Program-made: the position numbers and the translations under genes | Source of the DNA: Pseudomonadota bacterium | Lineage (GTDB): Bacteria; Pseudomonadota; Alphaproteobacteria; Acetobacterales; Acetobacteraceae | Reading direction: 5' to 3' | NCBI GenBank assembly: GCA_021809435.1 | Contig: JAKBAD010000001.1 | Location: forward strand, 1-64,000 | Length of the DNA stretch: 64,000 nt | Notes under the pieces: generated by a model | Databases searched by the model: none | Seen by the model: the letters and a program-made list of their open reading frames with translations, nothing else | Told to the model about the DNA's origin: nothing | In this document: piece after piece, positions 40,524 through 48,466 of the stretch | Layout of the letters: every line of letters begins with the position of its first letter | Position numbering within the stretch: position 1 is the first letter of the stretch

Positions 40524-41919
40524 GACCGCCGCGCCGCCACCCGCCGCCAAGCCCCCGCTGCCGCCCGGCACGCAGGTGATGCCGCTTTCGGAAGCGCTGG
40601 AAAAGCTCGCCCGGCTGGAGCAGGATGGCAAGCTGGCCGAGGCGGATGATTTGGCCAGGCGCATGCTCGCCGCCATGCCGGAGCATCCGCATATTCTGCA
40701 TCTGGCGGGGATTGTCTCTTACCGGCTCGGGCGGCTTGATGAAGCCATTGAGCGCATGGAGACGGCGCAGGAGATCGCGCCCAATGTGGCGCTTTATCCG
40801 CGCAATATGTGCGAGGTTTACCGGGGCGCCGGGCGGCTGGAAGAAGCGGTGAAGGCGGGGCGGCGGGCGGTGGAGCTGGCGCCCCAGGATTCGCGCGCGC
40901 TGTTTAACTTGGCGCTCATTCACTATGAGCGGCTGGAGCTTGAGGAGTCGGTGCAGGCCGCGGAGGCGGCGATTGCCTTGGACCCAGACTATCCGGAGGC
41001 GCATTTTGAGAAGGCCGAGGCGTTGCTGCTGGCCGGGCGGCTGAAAGAAGGCTGGGAGAGCTATGAATGGCGCTTCAAGCTCAAGCAGGCCGAGGGAATG
41101 CTGCCCAAGACAGACAAGCCGCAATGGGATGGCACGCCCCTGCCGCCGGGGCGGCTGCTGGTCATTGGGGATCAGGGGTTTGGCGATTGCATCCAGTTCG
41201 GGCGGCTGATTCCGTGGGTGGCGTCGGTTTGTCCGCGGCCGGTATTGGCTTGTTCGGGCGATTTGGTGCCGATTTTGCGCCAGTTGCCGGGGATTGGGAA
41301 AATTGTCACGCGCTGGGAGGATACCGGCGAGTTCGACGCCTATATCCCGCTCTCTGGCCTGCCCAGGCTTTATGGCCTGACCACAGAGAATATTCCCCCG
41401 GCCGGCTATCTGGCCCCGCCGGAGGCTTTGGTGAGGGCGTGGGGCGAGAAGCTGGACAGGCTGACGCCGCGGGGGAAAAAGCGCATCGGGCTGGTGTGGG
41501 CTGGGCGGCCGACGCACAAGAACGACAAGAAGCGCACGCTCAAGCTCGCCCAGTTCGCACCGCTGTTCGCGCGTGATGACGTGGTGGTGCTGACCGTGCA
41601 GAAGGGCGACCAGATTGCCCAGGTGGGCGGATATTATGGCCGCGCGCCGCTGGTGAATCTGGGCCCGGAGATCTCGGATTTCATCGATACCATGGCGATT
41701 TTGAAAAATATCGACCGGCTGGTGACGATTGATACCTCGGTGGCGCATGTGGCGGGGGCCATTGGCGCGCCGGCCTCGCTGGTGCTGCCCAAGGCGCCCG
41801 ATTGGCGCTGGCTGCTGGGGCGCGAGGATAGCCCGTGGTATCCGAGCCTCAAGCTTTATCGCCAGACCACCGCTTATGAGTGGGCGGGGGTGATTGAGCG
41901 GGTGGTGGCGGAGTTGTGA
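40516..41919 (+). CDS. TPR protein with GT9/heptosyltransferase-like domain
   Basis: 467 residues. TPR repeats at about 20-200 (AGIVSYRLGRLDEAIERMETA, LALIHYERLELEESVQAAEAAI), then a glycosyltransferase-like region beginning RLLVIGDQGFGDCIQFGRLI with IGLVWAGRPTHKNDKKRTL and VTIDTSVAHVAGAIGAP. This architecture is common beside TPR-sulfotransferases. GGAGG is 6 nt before the ATG at 40516; the ATG at 40513 is close behind. It overlaps the preceding gene, so both probably act on the same, unidentified, protein or glycan target. Confidence 0.8.
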   Translation: MSETAAPPPAAKPPLPPGTQVMPLSEALEKLARLEQDGKLAEADDLARRMLAAMPEHPHILHLAGIVSYRLGRLDEAIERMETAQEIAPNVALYPRNMCEVYRGAGRLEEAVKAGRRAVELAPQDSRALFNLALIHYERLELEESVQAAEAAIALDPDYPEAHFEKAEALLLAGRLKEGWESYEWRFKLKQAEGMLPKTDKPQWDGTPLPPGRLLVIGDQGFGDCIQFGRLIPWVASVCPRPVLACSGDLVPILRQLPGIGKIVTRWEDTGEFDAYIPLSGLPRLYGLTTENIPPAGYLAPPEALVRAWGEKLDRLTPRGKKRIGLVWAGRPTHKNDKKRTLKLAQFAPLFARDDVVVLTVQKGDQIAQVGGYYGRAPLVNLGPEISDFIDTMAILKNIDRLVTIDTSVAHVAGAIGAPASLVLPKAPDWRWLLGREDSPWYPSLKLYRQTTAYEWAGVIERVVAEL

Positions 41920-41972
41920 ACGAAGGGCGGGGTCACCTTTCCCCGGGCGGGCAAATCGGCTAACCGGGGGCA

Positions 41973-43325
41973 ATGGTTAAAGTCCGCTTCGCTCCCAGCC
42001 CCACCGGATATTTGCATGTTGGCAATGCCCGGGCCGCGCTGGTCAATTTTCTCGCCGCCCGCGCCATGGGCGGCACGTTTTTGCTCAGGCTCGATGATAC
42101 CGACCATGAGCGTGGCCGCCCGGAATATGAGCAGGGAATCTATGATGATCTGCGCTGGCTGGGGATTGAATGGGATGAGACGGCCCGGCAATCGGACCGG
42201 CTGGCGCGCTATGCGGAGGTGGCCGAGGCGCTGAAAAAGGCCGGGCGGCTCTATCCGTGTTTCGAAAATGAGGATGAGCTGGCGGCCAAGCGCAACGCGC
42301 TGATCAAGCGCCGGTTGCCCCCGGTTTATGACCGCGCCGCGCTCAGCATGACGCCAGAGCAGCGCGCCAGCGCCGAGGCCAATGGCAAGACGCCTTATTG
42401 GCGCTTCAAGCTCTCGGATGGCGCGGTGGCCTGGACCGATTTGGTGCTGGGGGAGCGCACGATCAGGCTGCCCACCGTCTCGGACCCGGTGCTGATCAGG
42501 GCCGATGGCACGCCGCTCTACACCTTCACCTCGGTGGTGGATGATGCCGATCACGGCATTACCCATATCATCCGGGGGGAGGATCATGTGTCGAACACGG
42601 CGGTGCAGATTGATCTGTTCCGCGCCATTACCCGCGCCAGCTTGCCGAAATTCGCGCATTTGCCGCTGATTTCGGGCGGTGAGGGCGAGAAGCTCTCGAA
42701 GCGCATCGGCTCGATTTCGCTGCGCTCGCTGCGCAAGGACGGCATTGAGCCAGGGGCGATCACGGCGTATCTGGCCCGGCTTGGCACCAGCAAGGACCCG
42801 GCGCCCGTGCCGATGGCCGAGCTGATCGCGACGTTCTCGTTTGGGGATTTCTCGCGCTCGCAGCCGCGATTCGATGCCACACAACTGTTGGCGCTGAACC
42901 GCAAGCTGCTGCACCGTCTGAGCTTTGAAGAGGTGCACGCGCGGCTGCCCGAGGGGGCTACGGAGGCGTTTTGGGAGGCGGTGAAGGGGAATTTGGAGCT
43001 GCTGACCGAATCGCGCCGCTGGTGGGAGGTGGTGCAGGGCGCTTTTGACGCGCCGGCGCCAGCCCCTGAGGATATGGCCGTGCTGAAGGCCGCGCTTGAC
43101 GTGCTGCCACCCGGCGAATTTGACCAGCCCGCCTGGAAAGCCTGGACGCTGGCCATTTCGGCCGCCACCACTGCCAAGGGCAAGGCGCTGTATCAGCCGC
43201 TGCGCCTGGCACTGACCGGCGAGGCGCACGGCCCCGAAATGGCGCCGCTGCTGGGGTTGATTGGGCGGGCGGGGATTAAGGCGCGGCTGGAACGCGCGAT
43301 TGCCGCCGGCGAAGGGCCCGGCTAA
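41973..43325 (+). CDS. gltX: Glutamyl-tRNA synthetase
   Basis: 450 residues, class I synthetase. HIGH-type signature APSPTGYLHVGNARAAL at the N-terminus and KMSKS-type EKLSKRIGSIS at about 235. C-terminal anticodon-binding helices are complete. Some alphaproteobacteria carry two copies, one with Glu-tRNA(Gln) role; which one this is cannot be told here. No Zn-binding Cys insertion is visible. Confidence 0.94.
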   Translation: MVKVRFAPSPTGYLHVGNARAALVNFLAARAMGGTFLLRLDDTDHERGRPEYEQGIYDDLRWLGIEWDETARQSDRLARYAEVAEALKKAGRLYPCFENEDELAAKRNALIKRRLPPVYDRAALSMTPEQRASAEANGKTPYWRFKLSDGAVAWTDLVLGERTIRLPTVSDPVLIRADGTPLYTFTSVVDDADHGITHIIRGEDHVSNTAVQIDLFRAITRASLPKFAHLPLISGGEGEKLSKRIGSISLRSLRKDGIEPGAITAYLARLGTSKDPAPVPMAELIATFSFGDFSRSQPRFDATQLLALNRKLLHRLSFEEVHARLPEGATEAFWEAVKGNLELLTESRRWWEVVQGAFDAPAPAPEDMAVLKAALDVLPPGEFDQPAWKAWTLAISAATTAKGKALYQPLRLALTGEAHGPEMAPLLGLIGRAGIKARLERAIAAGEGPG

Positions 43326-43355
43326 GAGAGGCCGAGCCAGTAAGGGAAGCGACGC

Positions 43356-44021
43356 GTGGTCGATATTTTTGACGAGGTAACCGAGGAGCTGCACCATGAC
43401 CGGGCCGTTGCGCTGGCCAAGCGTTATGGCGGCTATCTGCTGGCCGCCTGCGTGCTGGTGCTGGCGGGTGTGGGGGCACAGCAGGTCTGGCAGAGCCGGC
43501 AGGCCGCGCGGGCTGACCAGGCGGCGACGCAGTATCTCGCTTTGACGCAGACCGCCGACCAGCAGGATGCCGGAATCAGCGCCGACCAGGCGACGCAGAC
43601 GGCCAAGGCGCTGGTGCAGTTCGCCGCGACCGCGCCCGAGGGCTATAAGGTGCTGGCGAAGTTGCGGGCCGCCGGGCTTTATGCGGATTCCGGGCATGGC
43701 GGTGAGGCCATTAGCCTGTGGAACCAGGTGAGCGGCGACGCCAAGGCCGATGGCAGCCTGCGCGACCTGGCCACCCTGCTGTGGGCCGAGGCCCAGGCGG
43801 GCCATGCGCCCGACGACCAGGTGCTTGGGCGCATTCAGCCGCTGACCGCGCAGGGCAATGCCTATCACGCTCTTGCCCGCGAGGTGCAGGCGCTGGTCTA
43901 TCTTCACCAGGGCAAGCCTGATCTTGCCAAGGCGCTGTTGCAACAGCTCAGCACCGACCCCTCCGCCCCGGACGGCGTGCGTAACCGCGCCCAGGGGCTG
44001 CTTGCCAGCTTGAACGGATGA
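43356..44021 (+). CDS. YfgM-like membrane-anchored TPR protein (TPR_21)
   Basis: 221 residues. A cytoplasmic N-terminus (VDIFDEVTEELHHDRAVALAKRYG), a single membrane helix (GYLLAACVLVLAGVGAQQVW) and a periplasmic TPR-like domain. In E. coli the homologue YfgM is a periplasmic chaperone-network partner of PpiD at the Sec translocon and is encoded directly before bamB and der, exactly as here. GTG start with AAGGGA 7 nt upstream. Confidence 0.85.
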   Translation: MVDIFDEVTEELHHDRAVALAKRYGGYLLAACVLVLAGVGAQQVWQSRQAARADQAATQYLALTQTADQQDAGISADQATQTAKALVQFAATAPEGYKVLAKLRAAGLYADSGHGGEAISLWNQVSGDAKADGSLRDLATLLWAEAQAGHAPDDQVLGRIQPLTAQGNAYHALAREVQALVYLHQGKPDLAKALLQQLSTDPSAPDGVRNRAQGLLASLNG

Positions 44022-45328
44022 ATACGCCCATGATGCGACGCCGTACCTATACAGCCAGCCTGTTGCTTGGGCTGCTCACCGCCTGCGCGAAGAAAAAGCC
44101 GCCGATTATTGGCGACCAGTTGCCGGTGATGCCGGTGAGCAGCCCGCTTGACGTGTCGGTGGATGCGCCGGCCGTGAGCCTGCCCGCCCCGGCCGAGCTG
44201 ACCGCCTGGACGCAGAGCTTTGGCAATGCCGCCCACGCGCCCGGCAACGTGACCGCGCCGCTGGGCTTTAACCGGCGCTTCGCGGTGAGCGTGGGCGCGG
44301 AGGGCGGGTATCGTCAGCCGCTGACCGCCCAGCCGCTGATTGTGGGCGCGCGCATTTTTGTGTTTGACGCCGATGGCGCCGTGCATGCGGTTGCGGCCGC
44401 CGATGGCAGCCGGCTGTGGACGACCAAAACCCGCCCCGCGCACGTGACCGCGCAGAATTTGGGCGGCGGCATCGCCTTTGAGGGCGGCACGGTTTATGCC
44501 AGCACCGGCTTTGGCGAAGTGCTGGCGCTGGACGCCGCGAGCGGCAAGATTTTGTGGCGCCAGGCGCTGGATTACCCCGCCCGCACGGCGCCCATGGTGG
44601 GTGGTGGGCTGGTGGCGGTGATTGACCTCAATGACCTGCTCCAGACGTTCGATGCCGCCTCGGGCGCGCCAGGCTGGCGGTTTTCGGGCTCGGTGGGCAC
44701 GCCCTCATCGGCCGCGGTGGCCAATAGCGGGGCGCCGGCCTATGCCGAGGGCATGGTGGTGGGGGGATTCTCGAACGGGCTGCTGGCCGCGATCGATGCT
44801 GTTTCAGGCACGCCGGTGTGGGAGCAGAGCCTGGATACTGGTGGGTCGGGGCTGGATTTCTCGGATATCGTCGCGGCGCCGGTGATTACGGGCGGCGTGG
44901 TGTATGCCATTAATCTCGGCGGTACCTTCATGGCCGTGGATTTGCACTCGGGCAACAAGGTGTGGACGCACACCGCCCATGGCGGCCAGACCCCGGCGAC
45001 GGCGGGAGGCTTTTTGTTCGTGCTCGACAGCCGCCAAACGCTGTTTGCCATTCATGAAGATGACGGGCTGGTGAGCTGGAAGCTGCCACTGCCACGCTAT
45101 AAGAAGCCCGAGACGCAGAAAGACCCGATTGCCTGGGCCGGGCCGGTGTTGCTGAATGGCGCGCTGGTGGTGGTGAATGATCATGGCGAGGCCGCCATCA
45201 TCGACCCGGTGGCGGGGCAGGTTGCGCGCACCGTCAAGCTTGACGATGCCGCCGATTTGACGCCCGTGGCCGCCAATGGCCTGCTCGTGCAGCTCACGCG
45301 CAATGCCCTGCTGACGGTGTATAGCTGA
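44018..45328 (+). CDS. bamB: Outer-membrane protein assembly factor BamB (lipoprotein)
   Basis: 436 residues. A lipoprotein signal peptide with lipobox LLTAC (lipidated Cys23), then an eight-bladed PQQ-type beta-propeller with repeated VYASTGFGEVLALDAASGKILWRQ-like blades. BamB is the accessory lipoprotein of the BAM complex. ATGA overlap with the preceding gene; der follows after 2 nt. Confidence 0.92.
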   Translation: MNTPMMRRRTYTASLLLGLLTACAKKKPPIIGDQLPVMPVSSPLDVSVDAPAVSLPAPAELTAWTQSFGNAAHAPGNVTAPLGFNRRFAVSVGAEGGYRQPLTAQPLIVGARIFVFDADGAVHAVAAADGSRLWTTKTRPAHVTAQNLGGGIAFEGGTVYASTGFGEVLALDAASGKILWRQALDYPARTAPMVGGGLVAVIDLNDLLQTFDAASGAPGWRFSGSVGTPSSAAVANSGAPAYAEGMVVGGFSNGLLAAIDAVSGTPVWEQSLDTGGSGLDFSDIVAAPVITGGVVYAINLGGTFMAVDLHSGNKVWTHTAHGGQTPATAGGFLFVLDSRQTLFAIHEDDGLVSWKLPLPRYKKPETQKDPIAWAGPVLLNGALVVVNDHGEAAIIDPVAGQVARTVKLDDAADLTPVAANGLLVQLTRNALLTVYS

Positions 45329-45330
45329 CC

Positions 45331-46674
45331 GTGCTGCCGCGAATCGTCATTGCCGGGCGGCCTAATGTTGGCAAGTCCACGCTGTTTAACCGGCTGATCG
45401 GCCAGCGTTTGGCGCTGGTGGCCGACACGCCGGGCGTGACCCGCGACCGCAAGGAAGCCGAGTGCGAGATGGGCGGGCGGCAGGTGCTGGTGGTGGATAC
45501 CGCCGGGCTTGAGGAAGCCGCGCACGATACGCTGCCGGGGCGGATGCGCGCCTCGACCGCGCATGCGGTGGAAAACGCCGATCTGGTGCTGTTTGTGTTT
45601 GATGCCAAGGCCGGGCTGATTCCCGAGGACCGGCATTTTGCCACCTGGCTGCGCCGCACTGGGCGCGAGGTGCTGGTGATTGCCAACAAGGCCGAGGGGC
45701 GGGGCGGCATTGCCAATGCGCTTGAAGCCTATGAGCTGGGGTTTGGCGAGCCGGTGGCGGTTTCGGCCGAGCATAATGAGGGTATTTACGACCTGATGTC
45801 GGATATCGCCGCCCGCCTGCCCGAGCCCCCCGAGGGCGACGCGGCGGAGGGCGAGGACAAGCCTCTGCATCTGGCCATTGTCGGGCGGCCCAATGCCGGG
45901 AAATCGACGCTGATGAATTATCTGCTCGGCGAGGAGCGGATGATTACCGGCCCCGAGCCTGGGCTGACGCGAGATGCGGTTTCGGCGGAGTTTACCGGCC
46001 CCGACGGGTTGCAATACCGGATTGTGGACACGGCCGGGCTGCGAAAGCGCGCCAAGATTGACGAGGCGCTGGAGAAAATGTCCACCTCCTCCTCGATCGA
46101 GGCGCTCAAGCGCGCCGAGATGGTGGTGCTGGCGATTGATGCCACCCAGGGCGTGGGCGAGCAGGATATGCATATCGCGCGGCTGATTGAGCGCGAGGGG
46201 CGGGCCTGTGTGATCGCCCTGACCAAATGGGACGCGGTGGATGACCGGGGCGATGCGCGCAAGGCGGCGCTCGACCGGATTTCCATTTCACTGGCCCAGA
46301 TGAAGGGCATTACGGTGGTGCCGATTTCGGCCGAGACCGGCGAGGGCGTGAACCGGCTGTTTCCGGCGTTGCGCGCGGTTTATGAGAAATGGAACACGCG
46401 CATTTCCACCTCGCAGCTCAATCGCTGGTTCGAGGCGGCGCTGGAGCGGTTTCCACCGCCGCTGGTGGACGGCAAGCGGCTGAAGCTGCGCTATATCACC
46501 CAGATCAAATCGCGCCCGCCGACATTCGCGCTGTTTGGCACCCGCGCCGAGCAGACGCCCGAGACGTATCAGCGTTATCTGGTGAATTCGCTGCGCGAGG
46601 TGTTCGAGCTGCCGGGCGTGCCGATCAGGCTGTATTTGCGCGGCACCACCAACCCTTACGCCGATAAGGACTGA
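45331..46674 (+). CDS. der: Ribosome biogenesis GTPase Der (EngA)
   Basis: 447 residues with two tandem G domains. G1 motifs are GRPNVGKSTLFNRL (about 8-21) and GRPNAGKSTLMNYL (about 187-200), G3 motifs DTAGLEE and DTAGLRK, G4 motifs NKAEG (a variant of NKxD) and TKWDA. A KH-like C-terminal domain follows. Essential in 50S assembly. GTG start. The YfgM-BamB-Der order is conserved with enterobacteria. Confidence 0.95.
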   Translation: MLPRIVIAGRPNVGKSTLFNRLIGQRLALVADTPGVTRDRKEAECEMGGRQVLVVDTAGLEEAAHDTLPGRMRASTAHAVENADLVLFVFDAKAGLIPEDRHFATWLRRTGREVLVIANKAEGRGGIANALEAYELGFGEPVAVSAEHNEGIYDLMSDIAARLPEPPEGDAAEGEDKPLHLAIVGRPNAGKSTLMNYLLGEERMITGPEPGLTRDAVSAEFTGPDGLQYRIVDTAGLRKRAKIDEALEKMSTSSSIEALKRAEMVVLAIDATQGVGEQDMHIARLIEREGRACVIALTKWDAVDDRGDARKAALDRISISLAQMKGITVVPISAETGEGVNRLFPALRAVYEKWNTRISTSQLNRWFEAALERFPPPLVDGKRLKLRYITQIKSRPPTFALFGTRAEQTPETYQRYLVNSLREVFELPGVPIRLYLRGTTNPYADKD

Positions 46675-46705
46675 GCCCGAAAATTATTGAAAGTTTTTGG
46701 GGGTG

Positions 46706-46731
46706 TGGGGGCTTTTTACAAAAAGCCCCCA
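46706..46731. terminator. Bidirectional rho-independent terminator
   Basis: TGGGGGCTTTTTACAAAAAGCCCCCA-type hairpin between the convergent der and FAD oxidoreductase genes, with T/A-rich flanks on both sides. Confidence 0.8.
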
Positions 46732-46750
46732 CGTCTTTAGTATGATTCTG

Positions 46751-48028
46751 CTAGACGCCCAGCCGGTCGCGCAGGCGGTACCACCAGGAGCCGGCGATGG
46801 TGAGCGGCACGCGCAGCAGGCGGCCGCCAGGGAAGGGGAAATAAGGCAAGGCGGCAAAGGTTTCATAAACCGTGCGGTCGCCGGTGATGGCCTCGGCCAA
46901 GGTGCGGGCGAGCAGATGGGTGGTGGTGACGCCGTGGCCTGAATCGCCGTGGCTGAAATAGACATCGGGCGTGAGTGAGCCGAGCTGGGGGAAGCGCGTG
47001 AGCGTGAGGGCGAAGTTGCCGTTCCAGGCGTAATCGATGCGCACGTGCTTGAGCTCGGGGAAGGTTTTTTCCATCAGGGGGCGGATTTTGGCGATCACGC
47101 TCTCGGCGTCCTGGCCGCCATAGACCACGCCGCCGCCATAGAGCAGCCGGCCTTCGGGCGTGCGGCGGAAATAATCGAGGAAATAATTGGCGTCTTCGAC
47201 ACAGACCCCCGAGGGCAGAAGCTTGGTGGCGAGCGCGCCCAGCGGCTCGGTGGCCATGACCTGGGTGGAGACGGGCATGATGCGGGTTTCGAGCTTGGGC
47301 AGCACGCCGTGCAGATAGGCATTGCCCGCCAGCACGATGGTTTTGGCGCGCACCTCGCCCTGGGCGGTTTTGACGGTTTTGGTGGTGAGATCGACCGCTG
47401 TGACGGGAGAAGTCTCGAATATTGTTCCGCCCAGCGATTCGAAGGCCGCGGCCTCGCCCTGCACCAGGTTGAGCGGGTGCAGATGGCCGCCTTTTTTATC
47501 GAGCAGGCCGCCGGCGTAGCGCTGGCTGGCCACGTGGGGGCTGAGGGCGGCGGCGCCTTCGAGCAGCTCGAACTGGTCGTGGCCGAAGCTGTTCCAGCTT
47601 TTGATATGGTGTTCGAAGCCGCGCATCTGGCGGGCGTTGAAGCCGGTGATGAGCATGCCGGGCACGAGCGCGCAATCGATGCCGTATTTGGCGATGCGGG
47701 CGCGGATGATGTCGCCGCCCGCATTGGCCAGCCCGCCGATCACGCGGCCAGCGGACTCGCCATAGGTTTTGGAAATCACGTCGAGATCACGCGAATAGCC
47801 GTTGACGATCTGGCCGCCATTGCGGCCAGAGGCGCCAAAGCCGACTTTCACGGCTTCGAGCAGGACGATGTTTTTAACGCCCCGCTCGGCCAGCTCGAGT
47901 GCCGTGTTGGTGCCGGTGAAGCCGGCGCCGATGACGCAGACATCGGCGGTGATGGCGCCTTGCAGGGGGGCGCGGGCATCTTTGCGGTTGGCGGTGGCGG
48001 CGTAATAGGAATTGACGTGGTCGGTCAT
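46751..48028 (-). CDS. FAD-dependent amine oxidoreductase, PuuB/OrdL-like
   Basis: 425 residues, DAO family. FAD-binding DVCVIGAGFTGTNTALELAERG near 29-50, FGASGRNGGQIVNGY typical of the PuuB/OrdL group, and the C-terminal YFSHGDSGHGVTTTHLLA. Likely oxidises gamma-glutamylputrescine or a related amine. No puuA, puuC or puuD is adjacent. The substrate is therefore open; the XRE-cupin gene 9.6 kb away has the build of the puu regulator. ATGA overlap with the upstream small membrane protein. Confidence 0.85.
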   Translation of the reverse strand: MTDHVNSYYAATANRKDARAPLQGAITADVCVIGAGFTGTNTALELAERGVKNIVLLEAVKVGFGASGRNGGQIVNGYSRDLDVISKTYGESAGRVIGGLANAGGDIIRARIAKYGIDCALVPGMLITGFNARQMRGFEHHIKSWNSFGHDQFELLEGAAALSPHVASQRYAGGLLDKKGGHLHPLNLVQGEAAAFESLGGTIFETSPVTAVDLTTKTVKTAQGEVRAKTIVLAGNAYLHGVLPKLETRIMPVSTQVMATEPLGALATKLLPSGVCVEDANYFLDYFRRTPEGRLLYGGGVVYGGQDAESVIAKIRPLMEKTFPELKHVRIDYAWNGNFALTLTRFPQLGSLTPDVYFSHGDSGHGVTTTHLLARTLAEAITGDRTVYETFAALPYFPFPGGRLLRVPLTIAGSWWYRLRDRLGV

Positions 48029-48465
48029 GGCTTTTCGGGTCCAAGCAGGGAGATGCCGAACAGGGCACCGAGGATGGTCATGGTGATGACCATGAGCCGC
48101 ACCCTATAGGCCGACGCCTGGGCTTGGGCGATGACTTCGCGGCGCATATTGGCTTCGGCCGCGGCCACGCGGGCGGGCAGGGGCTGGGTGGGGTTGGCGA
48201 TGAGGGCGTAGGTGTCGGGGTCGAGTTGCGTGGGCAGGGCGGCGATTTGCGCTTGCAGGGCGGCAGGGCTGGGGGCGGTGAGCAGGGCTTCGAGTGCGCT
48301 GGCCTGGGCGGCTTCATCGATGGCGGGGACGGGGATGCTGTAGGCGGCGAAGGTGCCGATGAGGCCGGGGATGAGGAAGGCGCAGGCGAGAAAGCCGGCG
48401 CGCGCGAGGGGGAAGCGATGTGCGCGCCCGTGGACCTTTGGCGCCGCGCCGGGTGCAGCGCTCAT
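48025..48465 (-). CDS. Small two-helix membrane protein
   Basis: 146 residues. Helices at about 20-40 (ARAGFLACAFLIPGLIGTFAAYSI) and 122-141 (LMVITMTILGALFGISLLG), with an Ala/Pro-rich helical soluble segment between them. No family recognised. The ATG at 48465 is one base after the glnD stop and the stop overlaps the FAD oxidoreductase start, so it appears to be part of the mutS-glnD operon. Confidence 0.65.
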   Translation of the reverse strand: MSAAPGAAPKVHGRAHRFPLARAGFLACAFLIPGLIGTFAAYSIPVPAIDEAAQASALEALLTAPSPAALQAQIAALPTQLDPDTYALIANPTQPLPARVAAAEANMRREVIAQAQASAYRVRLMVITMTILGALFGISLLGPEKP

Positions 48466-48466
48466 G

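Noticed and set aside
41874-43943. Minus-strand frame (689 codons) opposite gltX
   Set aside because: Antisense to an essential, full-length synthetase; low-complexity product.
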